Position numbers and translations under genes: made by a program. Shown here piece after piece: positions 37,984 to 46,689 of a stretch of 64,000 bases of DNA. The notes under the pieces were generated by a model that was given only the letters and a program-made list of their open reading frames with translations, was not told the origin of the DNA and did no database searches. Location: NCBI RefSeq assembly GCF_024793895.1, contig NZ_JANUSB010000005.1, positions 163,722 through 227,721 on the forward strand. Reading direction: 5' to 3'. Within the stretch, counting starts at the first letter, position 1. Each line of letters starts with the position of its first letter. This DNA comes from Serratia sp. AKBS12 (lineage in GTDB: Bacteria > Pseudomonadota > Gammaproteobacteria > Enterobacterales > Enterobacteriaceae).

Positions 37984-38745
37984 ATGTCGCTGCGCCGCTG
38001 GTTTTTATTACTGTTGATGCTACTGACGCTGGTCGTTGTGGCGCTCTACTGGTGGCTGAAGCCTGCGCATACAGATGCACTGTGGCGCATCGTTAGTCGG
38101 CAATGCCTGCCGAATCAGCAGCAACGGCACGATCCTACGCCCTGCGCTCAGGTGGATCGGCCCGCCGGTTTTGTGGTGTTAAAAGATCGCAACGGCCCGT
38201 TGCAGTATCTGCTGATGCCGACAGCGAAAATCACCGGCATCGAAAGCCCGGTACTGCTGGCAACCACCACCCCCAACTTTTTCCAGCAAGCCTGGCAGGC
38301 ACGCCGGTTTATGGCGCAAAAATATGCTAAACCGATTGATGACGCAGATATTTCGCTAGCGATTAATTCCGAATACGGCCGCACGCAGAACCAGCTGCAT
38401 ATTCATATTTCCTGCCTGTCACCGGCGGTAAAAACGCGGCTGTCACAGCTGGCTCCCGGCGTCAGTCAACGCTGGCAGCCGCTGCCCGGTGGTCTGCTTG
38501 ATCATGAATATCTGGCCCGTCGGGTAACGCCAGAGCAGTTGGCGCAACAGGGGGCATTCCGCTTGCTGGCCAACGGAGTCGCCGACGCCGAGCAACATAT
38601 GGGCCGTTTTGGGCTGGCGATGACCGCGTTGCCCGACGGCGATTTCCTGCTGCTGGCCACCGAACGCAACCTGCTGCGCTTCAATATGGCCTCGGCGGAG
38701 GAAATTCAGGATCACCACTGCCGGCTATTGTCCCCAGCGCCCTGA
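37984..38745 (+). CDS. cdh: CDP-diacylglycerol diphosphatase
   Basis: 253-residue membrane-anchored HIT-like hydrolase that splits CDP-diacylglycerol into phosphatidate and CMP. One N-terminal membrane helix (about 8-26) precedes VSRQCLPNQQQ, LKDRNGPLQYLLMPTAKITGIESP, and the catalytic histidine motif QLHIHISC. The C-terminal SAEEIQDHHC is also conserved with E. coli Cdh (251 residues). Start at 37984 (MSLRRW) gives the family length; the frame opens 99 bp earlier without support. It is convergent with yhjG, 6 bp apart. Confidence 0.93.
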   Translation: MSLRRWFLLLLMLLTLVVVALYWWLKPAHTDALWRIVSRQCLPNQQQRHDPTPCAQVDRPAGFVVLKDRNGPLQYLLMPTAKITGIESPVLLATTTPNFFQQAWQARRFMAQKYAKPIDDADISLAINSEYGRTQNQLHIHISCLSPAVKTRLSQLAPGVSQRWQPLPGGLLDHEYLARRVTPEQLAQQGAFRLLANGVADAEQHMGRFGLAMTALPDGDFLLLATERNLLRFNMASAEEIQDHHCRLLSPAP

Positions 38746-38751
38746 GCGCCG

Positions 38752-40794
38752 TTATTTTTTACCCTTCATTTGGCGCAGTATCTGCCCACACTGGTTTTCA
38801 TCACCACCGTCGCTGGGCGACACCAGCGCCAGCAACGCGGCGGCGGGTGCTACCACCACCCCGAGCGCCACGGCGGCGGCACCACGGGCAATCAACGGCC
38901 CCGGTTTCACCCCGGCATCCGGGTTCTTGAAGGTTCCGCGTACATAGAGCGGCGAGCGCAACGTCAATACACGCATGCCTTTGCTTTCCGGATTGATGGA
39001 CAGATCCATACGCTCGCTGGCGAAGTTGGCGTTGCCGGTAATGTTGATAAGCGCATTCTCGGTATCGAATACGAATAGCCGCGGCGCAGCGACGCCATTA
39101 CGTACCTCAACGTCGGCTGCCGCACAGTTAATACCCACCTCGTCGTCACCGAATATCTGCGCTACCAGATAGTTGCCGACGTTCAACCCCAGGATCTCCA
39201 TCAGGCTGCGGCTGATAACGCCGTCGTTAATCAACAGCCGCAGATCGCCGCTGCTGCTGCCGAGCAATGCCGCCACCGAGTTACCGCTGCCGCGTAGTTT
39301 AGCGTCACCGTTCAGTTCTCCCAGGCTACGTTTCATCGACTCGACGTTCGGTAACAGCTGCTTAAGTTGGAATTTGCGCGCATGCATATCCACCCGCCCC
39401 TGCATTGGGCTTTTGCTGCCGTCGAGCCGTACGGTGGAATTCAGATTGCCGCCGGCAACGCCAAAGCGCAGCGGATCCATCAACAGCACGCCGTTATCCA
39501 GTTTCAAATGGGTAGATAAGTCGCTGAGTGGCAATGAATTACCATGCTCGATACGCTTGGCAGAAAAACGCACGTCGGCATCCATCACATCCCAGCTTTT
39601 GCTGTCAAAGTGCTCTACCGGCAATACCTTGTCGGATGGCTGACGCGTTTTTTCGCCACGGTTGGCTTTTTCGGCGTTGGAGTCGGCACCAATCAACGGG
39701 GCCAGATCGGCAAAGCGCAGCTGTCTGGAAACCACCTCTCCAGTCAGTTTTGGCCGCGGCTGGCTGGCGACATAACGCAAATCGCCATGAATATCGCTGT
39801 CGCCAATTTTACCGCCGAAGTTCCGGTACAGGTATACCGCCCCCTCCTTCTCTCGCAGTTTGGCCGTCAGATGGCCGTCGGTGGCGTACGGTGGCGTGTT
39901 TGGCAGCAGCACGCCGATCAGTGGATATAGGTTGCCCAGGCTGTCGCCGGAGAATTTCAACTGCACGTCCAGCCCCGCCAGGTTTAACGGATCGCTCAAC
40001 GTGCCGGCCACCACCACGCGGGTCGAGCCGGAACGGACGTCGGCCTGCAAAGGGAACGGCAGCTGCGCGTTTTGCAGCGACAGCATGCCACCGATCTTGC
40101 CGCTGCCGCTCAACGGCTCGCCGTTATATCTGCCCTGTACTTTCCAGCCAAAAACATAATCCGGCGTTACCACCTCACCCTGCCGTTTTTTGCCGGTCAC
40201 CTCACTGAACGGCAGCGGCTTGCCAAGCGGATCGATCTGGGCGCGCAAGTCGGCCTTCAGCATGGCATCTTTATAATCAAGCTGGCCGCGGTCGAATACG
40301 ATATCGTGAATATTCACCGACCAGTTGGAGGCCGTTGCCTGCGGGTCGCTGCCGCTATTCGCCAGATGGAATGTCCAGTTGTTTTCGCCATTGGCCAAGC
40401 GCTGCAGTCGCGCGTTCGGTTGTTTTAGCCAGATACGCGGGATCAACAGCCGTTTGCCCAGCAGCGCCAGCGGCGCAATGGTGGCATCGACCCGCCGTAG
40501 CGTCACCATATGCTCGCCGGGAATATTCTCCGGGTTGCCAAGCACAATATCTTCGGCGTGGATATGTGGCCACGGTACCCAGGCGCGCCAGCCGCCTTCG
40601 TCCCTGTTGCGTGCCCAGTCCACGCCCAGGTCGCCGCGAATGGCAAACGGCCGTTGCAGTTCGGCAGAGACCTTGTCATTGATGGTGGGCTTAAGGCGGT
40701 TCCAGTCGAATGTGGCGATCAGTACGACCAAAGCCACCGCCACCACCAGCACTACCCCGCCCAGCCAACTAAAAACTTTTCCTGTTTTGCTCAT
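38752..40794 (-). CDS. yhjG: AsmA-family protein YhjG
   Basis: 680-residue envelope protein of the AsmA/TamB-like group, corresponding to E. coli YhjG (686). An N-terminal membrane anchor (about 10-30) is followed by FDWNRLKPTINDKVSAELQRPFAI, the AsmA opening, a large periplasmic beta-rich body, and a C-terminal hydrophobic stretch. AsmA-like proteins are proposed to move phospholipids between membranes. Start at 40794 (MSKTGK) with AGGA upstream; the frame extends 87 bp further without support. E. coli has pdeH between yhjG and kdgK; it is absent here. Confidence 0.92.
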   Translation of the reverse strand: MSKTGKVFSWLGGVVLVVAVALVVLIATFDWNRLKPTINDKVSAELQRPFAIRGDLGVDWARNRDEGGWRAWVPWPHIHAEDIVLGNPENIPGEHMVTLRRVDATIAPLALLGKRLLIPRIWLKQPNARLQRLANGENNWTFHLANSGSDPQATASNWSVNIHDIVFDRGQLDYKDAMLKADLRAQIDPLGKPLPFSEVTGKKRQGEVVTPDYVFGWKVQGRYNGEPLSGSGKIGGMLSLQNAQLPFPLQADVRSGSTRVVVAGTLSDPLNLAGLDVQLKFSGDSLGNLYPLIGVLLPNTPPYATDGHLTAKLREKEGAVYLYRNFGGKIGDSDIHGDLRYVASQPRPKLTGEVVSRQLRFADLAPLIGADSNAEKANRGEKTRQPSDKVLPVEHFDSKSWDVMDADVRFSAKRIEHGNSLPLSDLSTHLKLDNGVLLMDPLRFGVAGGNLNSTVRLDGSKSPMQGRVDMHARKFQLKQLLPNVESMKRSLGELNGDAKLRGSGNSVAALLGSSSGDLRLLINDGVISRSLMEILGLNVGNYLVAQIFGDDEVGINCAAADVEVRNGVAAPRLFVFDTENALINITGNANFASERMDLSINPESKGMRVLTLRSPLYVRGTFKNPDAGVKPGPLIARGAAAVALGVVVAPAAALLALVSPSDGGDENQCGQILRQMKGKK

Positions 40795-41013
40795 AACGGA
40801 TTCCTGAACGCATTCGTCAATCGTTGGATTTGCCTGGCAAAATTGATTAATAGTCCTTATCAAGCCTAGTTGATGACCCACAAGAATTCACGCGCTGGGC
40901 ACGCTGGAGGTTGCGGATGCCACATCGCCACCCGTCGATCATGCGGATGTGATGGCCGCCGGTTTTAGCAGTAAAAAGAGCGACCAGGGCATTTTACGAC
41001 TGCGATCAAAATA

Positions 41014-41034
41014 AAATAAAACGCCGTTTTATTT
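41014..41034 (+). promoter_or_regulatory. KdgR-type operator upstream of kdgK
   Basis: Perfect palindrome AAATAAAAC-GCC-GTTTTATTT, 79 bp before kdgK. It fits the KdgR pectin-regulon box (AATRAAAY..RTTTYATT), and a TTGACT -35-like hexamer follows at 41038. KdgR repression relieved by 2-keto-3-deoxygluconate would suit this gene. Confidence 0.8.
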
Positions 41035-41113
41035 GTATTGACTCGTTGCCGCGTTGCCATGAGACTGAGTATATAGCTCAGTAACCAGACAAATTTTTAA
41101 CGCAGGGAACCCC

Positions 41114-42046
41114 ATGAATCACAAAAATCTTGCCGTGATCGGTGAATGCATGATCGAACTGTCGCAGAAGGGCGACGATCTCAGCCGTGGCTTTGGTGGC
41201 GATACGTTGAATACCGCGGTCTATGTCGCCCGTCAGGTCGCGCAACAGGCGCTGAATGTGCACTATGTCACCGCGCTGGGCACCGACAGTTTTAGCGAGG
41301 AAATGCTGCGCGCCTGGCAGCAGGAAAGGATCGGGACTTCACTTATCCAGCGTATGGACAACAAGCTACCGGGTCTTTACGTGATTGAAACCGATGAAAC
41401 CGGCGAGCGCACCTTCTACTATTGGCGCAACGATGCCGCCGCACGCTACTGGTTGGAAAGCCCACAGGCGGACAGCATTGTTTCGCAGCTGGCACGATTT
41501 GATTATCTCTATCTCAGCGGTATCAGCGTGGCGATCCTCAATCCAGGCAGCCGGGCAAAATTGCTGGCTCTGCTGCGCCAATGCCGCAGCAACGGCGGCA
41601 AAGTGATTTTCGACAATAACTACCGTCCGCGCCTGTGGCAAAACAAGGAAGAAACCCGACAGGTATACCGCGATGTGCTGTCTTGCACCGATATTGCGTT
41701 CCTGACGCTGGATGACGAGGATTTATTGTGGGGACAGCAGCCGGTAGAACAGGTGGTGAGCCGCACCCGCGGCTTCGGCGTACAGGAAATCGTGATTAAG
41801 CGTGGCGCAGAGTCCTGCCTGGTATACAGCGCCGAAGGTGGCGAACACGACGTGCCAGCGGTGAAATTGGCCAAAGAGAACGTGGTGGATACCACCGCCG
41901 CCGGGGACTCCTTCAGCGCCGGTTACCTCGCAGTGCGCTTGAACGGCGGCAGCGCGGAACAGGCGGCGCAGCGTGGGCATCTGACAGCCAGTACGGTGAT
42001 CCAGTATCGGGGAGCCATTATCCCGCAGGCAGCTATGCCGGCGTGA
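41114..42046 (+). CDS. kdgK: 2-dehydro-3-deoxygluconokinase
   Basis: 310-residue PfkB/ribokinase-family kinase converting 2-keto-3-deoxygluconate to KDPG for the Entner-Doudoroff aldolase in hexuronate and pectin breakdown. It opens NLAVIGECMIELSQKG, has the PfkB substrate region GGDTLNTAVYVARQ, and ends with the anion-hole motif VDTTAAGDSFSAGYLA containing the catalytic Asp. Length equals E. coli KdgK (309). It is single, behind a KdgR box. Confidence 0.97.
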   Translation: MNHKNLAVIGECMIELSQKGDDLSRGFGGDTLNTAVYVARQVAQQALNVHYVTALGTDSFSEEMLRAWQQERIGTSLIQRMDNKLPGLYVIETDETGERTFYYWRNDAAARYWLESPQADSIVSQLARFDYLYLSGISVAILNPGSRAKLLALLRQCRSNGGKVIFDNNYRPRLWQNKEETRQVYRDVLSCTDIAFLTLDDEDLLWGQQPVEQVVSRTRGFGVQEIVIKRGAESCLVYSAEGGEHDVPAVKLAKENVVDTTAAGDSFSAGYLAVRLNGGSAEQAAQRGHLTASTVIQYRGAIIPQAAMPA

Positions 42047-42183
42047 TGTTAAACCGCACATCAAGGGATCAGACACCCGCTTAAGCGTGGGTGTCGTAGT
42101 CGTATTGCGGGTCAGAGGAGGATTGTTCGCCAAAGCACAGCCTTCTCCCTCGCCATTAATCGTGCAAAATAGCATGAGAGAGA

Positions 42184-42213
42184 TTGACTGTATCGTTTGA
42201 TAGCGAAGATAAT
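42184..42213 (+). promoter_or_regulatory. sigma-70-type promoter for the ArcZ-like RNA
   Basis: -35 TTGACT (42184-42189), 18-bp spacer, -10 GATAAT (42208-42213); each hexamer matches consensus at five of six positions. Predicted transcription start about 42219-42221. Confidence 0.7.
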
Positions 42214-42219
42214 ACTGCT

Positions 42220-42280
42220 AGATAAATTTTCCCTGGTGTTAGCCAATTGGCAACCTGATCTAAAAGGTCAGGTTTTTTTT
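42220..42280 (+). ncRNA. compact ArcZ-like small RNA candidate
   Basis: About 61 nt from the predicted start to the terminator. It carries TTTTCCCTGGTGTTAGCC, matching the conserved target-pairing core of the processed ArcZ sRNA (recalled as TTTCCCTGGTGTTGGC) except for one base after the shared stretch. A small GCC-AATT-GGC hairpin and a terminator AACCTGA-N9-TCAGGTT with T8 (42252-42280) follow, fitting an Hfq-binding 3' end. It lacks the long ArcZ 5' part and is not at the arcB locus, so it would be a second, independently transcribed relative. The alternative is an attenuator in the luxR leader, since luxR starts 134 bp downstream. Confidence 0.55.
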
Positions 42281-42413
42281 CGAATCTTTATACTTTCATT
42301 TTATGAACGCAGTATATGTTCTCTTCATTCCGCCGGGTAGTTAGACTTAGGTCTAGGTTTGGGCTATACTTTTGTTAGTACAGGGACGTTATAGTTTCAC
42401 TTGAGGTAATTAG

Positions 42414-43151
42414 ATGGCTATTTTATTCTCCAATAATGACATCATCAATGACACGATAAAAAATTACCTCGATCGCAAGCTGAAAGTGTACGGTGATATA
42501 AAATATTCCTATCTAATTCTTAATAAAAAAAACCCTGCTGAGATCAATATAATCTCGAATTACCCTGATGAGTGGGTGAATATTTATAAAGAAAATAACT
42601 ATCAGCATATTGATCCCGTGGTGGTTATTGCATTCAATAAAATAGCGCCATTCTCCTGGGACGAGAACCTTGCCATTAATTCCAGTTTAAAACTTTCAAA
42701 AATCTTCAATCTGTCCAGAAAATACAATATCATTAACGGCTTTACCTTTGTCCTGCATGATCCTAATAATAATCTGGCCATGTTATCCATCATGCTGGAT
42801 GAAGAGAAAAGCAACGAGATAGAAGAAAATATCGAAAGTAACAAAGAAAAACTGCAAATGCTGTTAATTTCTGCCCACGACAAGCTCATCTCTCTATACC
42901 GAGAGATGAGCCAAAATAAAGATGAGAAGATATATAACGATAAAGAAATATTCTCACACCGTGAGAATGAAATACTTTATTGGGCCAGCATGGGGAAAAC
43001 TTACCAGGAAATCGCCCTTATACTGGGTATAAAAACTGGCACCGTAAAATTTCATATTGGCAACGTGGTTAAAAAACTCGGCGTATTGAATGCCAAGCAC
43101 GCGATAAGACTCGGCATTGAGCTGCAGCTCATCAAACCGGTCATTCAGTGA
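42414..43151 (+). CDS. LuxR-family quorum-sensing regulator (SplR/EsaR type)
   Basis: 245 residues. The autoinducer-binding domain (about 17-160) keeps WVNIYKENNYQHIDPVV and the PFSWDENL tryptophan/aspartate region that contacts acyl-homoserine lactone. The LuxR-type HTH (about 180-240) has HRENEILYWASMGKTYQEIALILGIKTGTVKFHIGN. It is very lysine/asparagine-rich and of lower GC than its neighbours. It is convergent with luxI, with an 11-bp overlap, as in splR/splI, sprR/sprI and esaR/esaI. Members of that group usually act as repressors released by the signal. The exact orthologue name is not certain. Confidence 0.93.
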   Translation: MAILFSNNDIINDTIKNYLDRKLKVYGDIKYSYLILNKKNPAEINIISNYPDEWVNIYKENNYQHIDPVVVIAFNKIAPFSWDENLAINSSLKLSKIFNLSRKYNIINGFTFVLHDPNNNLAMLSIMLDEEKSNEIEENIESNKEKLQMLLISAHDKLISLYREMSQNKDEKIYNDKEIFSHRENEILYWASMGKTYQEIALILGIKTGTVKFHIGNVVKKLGVLNAKHAIRLGIELQLIKPVIQ

Positions 43152-43782
43152 AAGCCAACGATAACGGCCAATGTGTCAGGGTATTCTCGGCAAGGCTCTC
43201 ATGCTGCTTTATTCTGTCAATCAGCACCGCCTGATTTTGGCTGTCGGTCGGCAGAAACAGCAGATAGATGGGTTTTTCCTTTTCTGACAGCCCTTTCTCA
43301 ACCACAGAGATTCCCCAGCCAGAACGTTTTAATATTGTTAGCATCGGATGGCTGACGATGGTGAATATACCGTCATAGCCGGCATTGATTGAATAGTTAA
43401 TCATGGCAAGAAACAGGATGGAGCTAATCGGGAATCGACTGTCGAACATCGATTTGACCCTTTTTTTATCCACGAAGAATCGGCTGGATTCCAGATAATT
43501 CCCTGACGGAATATCGATTCTATCGAAATAGCTAAAAAAGGTGCCAGTTATCATATTAGGATATTTCGTTTCTATAAATCTTACGCTACAAATAACCGAG
43601 CCATCATTGACGCCTAATAGATAATTGGTATGATTATTATCATACTCGTCAAACTCCATGCCATTATTGCAATTTACAGCCCAGTCGAGACGATCCTTGA
43701 AGGTTTCTTTGCGCAATGTAAATAATTCTTCCGATACGTCATTGGCCAACAAACTATAATTTACATCAAAAATCTCTAACAT
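43141..43782 (-). CDS. acyl-homoserine-lactone synthase, LuxI family
   Basis: 213-residue AHL synthase using S-adenosylmethionine and acyl-ACP. Conserved features are LFTLRKETFKDRLDWAV (the R..F..W residues), EFDEYDN with the DxxD-type acidic residues, SVRFIETKYPNM, and ESSRFFVDK with the conserved E/R. Start at 43782 (MLEIFDV) with GGAGGG upstream; the frame extends 39 bp further without support. Similar to SplI/SprI/EsaI, which make 3-oxo-hexanoyl-homoserine lactone; the product here is inferred. A partial lux box overlaps its promoter. Confidence 0.94.
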   Translation of the reverse strand: MLEIFDVNYSLLANDVSEELFTLRKETFKDRLDWAVNCNNGMEFDEYDNNHTNYLLGVNDGSVICSVRFIETKYPNMITGTFFSYFDRIDIPSGNYLESSRFFVDKKRVKSMFDSRFPISSILFLAMINYSINAGYDGIFTIVSHPMLTILKRSGWGISVVEKGLSEKEKPIYLLFLPTDSQNQAVLIDRIKQHESLAENTLTHWPLSLAFTE

Positions 43783-43865
43783 ATTCCCTCCGTTAACGGC
43801 ATGTTTGCATGTCAAATACAACCACCCAACAATTTTTCTTATATCCAGCGGCGTTAGTCGACTTC

Positions 43866-43904
43866 ATTATATAATTTGACGTTTATGTTAGCTATTGTAC
43901 AGAC
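43866..43904 (-). promoter_or_regulatory. luxI promoter with partial lux box
   Basis: On the minus strand TATAAT lies at 43871-43866. The 20-bp stretch at 43904-43885 begins with GTCTGTACAATAG, matching the left half and centre of the lux/esa-box consensus (ACCTGTACTATAG..), while its right half is poorly conserved. It overlaps the -35 position, as expected for AHL-dependent control of luxI. Confidence 0.5.
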
Positions 43905-43973
43905 ACTTCGTATGGTAGGCGCGCTGCACAACCAAAGCCGCAGTTGATACGTCAGCAAGGAGGTTGATATTAC

Positions 43974-44012
43974 ATGATGCGCATGGAAGGAAGAAGAGCA
44001 GACGCACGTTAG
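43974..44012 (+). CDS. possible 12-codon mini-ORF with strong ribosome-binding site
   Basis: AAGGAGG (43957-43963) 10 nt before ATG, then MMRMEGRRADAR and TAG, with a hairpin terminator 14 bp later. The Shine-Dalgarno is unusually good for a chance frame, but no promoter is obvious. It may be a leader peptide, a tiny protein or coincidence. Confidence 0.25.
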   Translation: MMRMEGRRADAR

Positions 44013-44025
44013 CGCTATAAATGAC

Positions 44026-44049
44026 AAAAGCCGGCAAATGCCGGCTTTT
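44026..44049. terminator. bidirectional terminator after ilvC
   Basis: AAAAGCCGGC-AAAT-GCCGGCTTTT perfect stem with A/T tails on both strands. It ends ilvC on the minus strand. Confidence 0.88.
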
Positions 44050-44103
44050 GGTGTTTTTAACCGGGCGCCAAACCGCGCCCGGGAACTAAGCTAAGCGGCC
44101 TGA

Positions 44104-45579
44104 TTAGCCAGCCACGGCGATGCGCTTCATATCAGTCATATAGCCACGCAGTTTACGACCCACCGATTCAATCGGGTGGTTGCGTACCGCTTCATTAACA
44201 TCACGCAACTGCGCATTGTCAACGCTGGTACCGGCAACTGACTGGCCCAAATCGCCCGCCTGCAGAGTGTTCATGAAATCTTTCAGCAACGGTACCGCCG
44301 CATAGGAGAACAGGTAGTTGCCATACTCTGCAGTATCGGAGATCACTACGTTCATTTCATACAGACGCTTGCGCGCAATGGTGTTGGCAATCAGCGGCAG
44401 TTCGTGCAGTGATTCATAGTACGCGGACTCTTCGATGATCCCGGAATCCACCATGGTTTCAAACGCCAGTTCAACACCGGCTTTCACCATGGCCACCATC
44501 AGTACGCCGTTATCAAAGTATTCCTGCTCGCTGATTTTGCCTTCGAACTGCGGGGCGTTTTCGAACGCGGTTTTACCGGTTTCTTCACGCCAGGTCAGCA
44601 GTTTCACGTCGTCTTCCGCCCAGTCCGCCATCATGCCGCTGGAGAAGGCGCCAGAAATGATGTCGTCCATGTGTTTTTGGAACAGCGGCGCCATGATCGC
44701 TTTCAGTTGCTCAGACAACGCATAGGCACGCAGTTTCGCCGGGTTGGACAGGCGATCCATCATCAGGGTAATACCGCCCTGCTTCAGCGCTTCGGTGATG
44801 GTTTCCCAGCCGAACTGGATCAGCTTTTCTGCATAGGCCGGATCGCGACCTTCGGCCACCAGTTTGTCGAAGCACAGCAGTGAACCCGCCTGCAGCATGC
44901 CGCACAGGATGGTCTGCTCGCCCATCAGATCAGATTTCACTTCGGCAACGAAGGATGATTCCAGTACGCCGGCACGGTGGCCACCGGTGGCCGCAGCCCA
45001 GGCCTTGGCGATGGCCATGCCTTCGCCTTTTGGATCGTTTTCCGGGTGAACGGCGATCAACGTCGGTACGCCAAAGCCGCGTTTGTACTCCTCACGCACT
45101 TCGGTGCCCGGGCACTTCGGCGCCACCATCACCACGGTAATGTCTTTACGTACCTGCTCGCCGACTTCAACGATATTGAAGCCGTGAGAATAGCCCAGTG
45201 CCGCACCGTCTTTCATCAACGGCTGCACCGCGCGCACCACGGCAGAGTGCTGTTTGTCCGGCGTCAGGTTAACCACCAGGTCGGCCTGCGGGATCAGCTC
45301 TTCGTAAGTCCCGACCTTGAAGCCGTTTTCGCTCGCCTTACGCCAGGAAGCACGTTTTTCTTCAATCGCTTCCTTACGCAGGGCATAGGCAACGTCCAGA
45401 CCCGAATCACGCATGTTCAGGCCCTGGTTCAGCCCCTGGGCGCCACAGCCGACGATCACCACTTTTTTCCCTTTCAGGTAGCCGGCTTCGTCAGCAAATT
45501 CGTCGCGCGCCATAAAACGGCATTTACCCAATTGCGCCAACTGCTGACGCAGGTTCAAAGTGTTGAAATAGTTAGCCAT
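44104..45579 (-). CDS. ilvC: ketol-acid reductoisomerase, class II
   Basis: 491-residue Mg2+/NADPH enzyme, the second step of valine/isoleucine synthesis (acetohydroxy acid to dihydroxy acid). It begins [23 protein letters not shown] and has the nucleotide loop [21 protein letters not shown]. The duplicated C-terminal knotted domain marks the long class II type. Start at 45579 with GGAG 7 nt upstream; the frame runs 123 bp further without similarity. It is divergent from ilvY, which activates it with acetolactate/acetohydroxybutyrate as inducers in E. coli. Confidence 0.98.
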   Translation of the reverse strand: MANYFNTLNLRQQLAQLGKCRFMARDEFADEAGYLKGKKVVIVGCGAQGLNQGLNMRDSGLDVAYALRKEAIEEKRASWRKASENGFKVGTYEELIPQADLVVNLTPDKQHSAVVRAVQPLMKDGAALGYSHGFNIVEVGEQVRKDITVVMVAPKCPGTEVREEYKRGFGVPTLIAVHPENDPKGEGMAIAKAWAAATGGHRAGVLESSFVAEVKSDLMGEQTILCGMLQAGSLLCFDKLVAEGRDPAYAEKLIQFGWETITEALKQGGITLMMDRLSNPAKLRAYALSEQLKAIMAPLFQKHMDDIISGAFSSGMMADWAEDDVKLLTWREETGKTAFENAPQFEGKISEQEYFDNGVLMVAMVKAGVELAFETMVDSGIIEESAYYESLHELPLIANTIARKRLYEMNVVISDTAEYGNYLFSYAAVPLLKDFMNTLQAGDLGQSVAGTSVDNAQLRDVNEAVRNHPIESVGRKLRGYMTDMKRIAVAG

Positions 45580-45709
45580 GGTGGTACTCCAGTTAGATGT
45601 TGTGTCTTGCATGTTATTTTCATTCCCCGCCCTGTCTGTGCGGAGATTCGTTAAACTCAATGTATAACAGGATCTGCGTTGCTCAAATTGATATATTAAC
45701 AATGTAATA

Positions 45710-45724
45710 TTGCAATTTATGCAA
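45710..45724. promoter_or_regulatory. IlvY operator-like inverted repeat
   Basis: TTGCA-ATTTA-TGCAA between ilvC and ilvY, in the position where LysR-type IlvY binds tandem operators in E. coli. Confidence 0.65.
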
Positions 45725-45748
45725 CGTAATCACCGCGAGCGTACAACT

Positions 45749-46630
45749 ATGGATTTACGTGATTTAAAGCTGTTTCTGCACCTGGCAGAAGGCCGTCATT
45801 TTGGCCGTACCGCCAAGGCGATGCACGTCAGCCCGTCCACGCTTTCCCGCCAGGTACAGCGGCTGGAAGACGAGCTGGGGCAGCCGCTGTTCCTGCGTGA
45901 CAACCGTACCGTGCAGTTGACCGACGCCGGGGAGCAGCTGAAAGTTTTTGCCCAGCAAACGCTGTTGCAATACCAGCAACTGAAACACGCACTCGGTCAG
46001 CACGGTCCTTCGTTGAGCGGCGAGCTGCGGCTGTTCTGTTCGGTGACCGCAGCTTACAGCCACCTGCCACCGATTCTGGATCGCTTCCGCGCGCAGCATC
46101 CGCTGGTCGAAATCAAACTGACCACCGGCGATGCCGCCGATGCGGTAGATAAAATTCAGTCGAACGAGGCCGATCTTGGCATCGCTGGCCGGCCGGAAAG
46201 TCTGCCCAACAGCGTGGAGTTCACCAAAATCGGCGAAATTCCGCTGGTACTCATCGCCCCGGCGTTGCCATGCGCCGTGCGTACCCAGGTATTTGCCGAA
46301 CAGCCGGACTGGGCCAATATTCCGTTTATCCTGCCGGAGCACGGCCCGTCGCGTAAACGCATCGAGCTGTGGTTCCGCCGGCAGCGCCTGAGCAACCCGC
46401 TAATATATGCCACCGTCGGCGGCCATGAGGCCATTGTCTCGATGGTGGCGCTGGGTTGCGGCATCGCCCTGATCCCGAGCGTGGTGGTGGATAACAGCCC
46501 GGAGCCGGTGCGCAATCGCATCTCGCAACTGGACAATATCTCGATGGTCGAGCCGTTCGAACTAGGCGTTTGCGTGCAGAAAAAGCGCCTCGGCGATCCG
46601 TTGATCGACGCGTTTTGGCGGCTGCTGTAA
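45749..46630 (+). CDS. ilvY: LysR-type activator of ilvC, IlvY
   Basis: 293 residues. The N-terminal HTH reads MDLRDLKLFLHLAEGRHFGRTAKAMHVSPSTLSRQVQRLE; the periplasmic-binding-like effector domain has GELRLFCSVTAAYSHLPPIL. Start at 45749, as in E. coli IlvY (297 residues). The divergent arrangement with ilvC and the shared palindrome support identity. Confidence 0.96.
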   Translation: MDLRDLKLFLHLAEGRHFGRTAKAMHVSPSTLSRQVQRLEDELGQPLFLRDNRTVQLTDAGEQLKVFAQQTLLQYQQLKHALGQHGPSLSGELRLFCSVTAAYSHLPPILDRFRAQHPLVEIKLTTGDAADAVDKIQSNEADLGIAGRPESLPNSVEFTKIGEIPLVLIAPALPCAVRTQVFAEQPDWANIPFILPEHGPSRKRIELWFRRQRLSNPLIYATVGGHEAIVSMVALGCGIALIPSVVVDNSPEPVRNRISQLDNISMVEPFELGVCVQKKRLGDPLIDAFWRLL

Positions 46631-46689
46631 ACGGCAAAAATTCACCGCCGCTCCTCTCGCCGCCAGGCGGCGGGTCAGCCAAAACGCGT

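Noticed and set aside
42253..42273. ACCTG-N11-CAGGT as a lux box upstream of luxR
   Set aside because: The arms resemble a lux box, but the length is 21 bp instead of 20 and it is followed directly by eight T, so it is better explained as a terminator stem.
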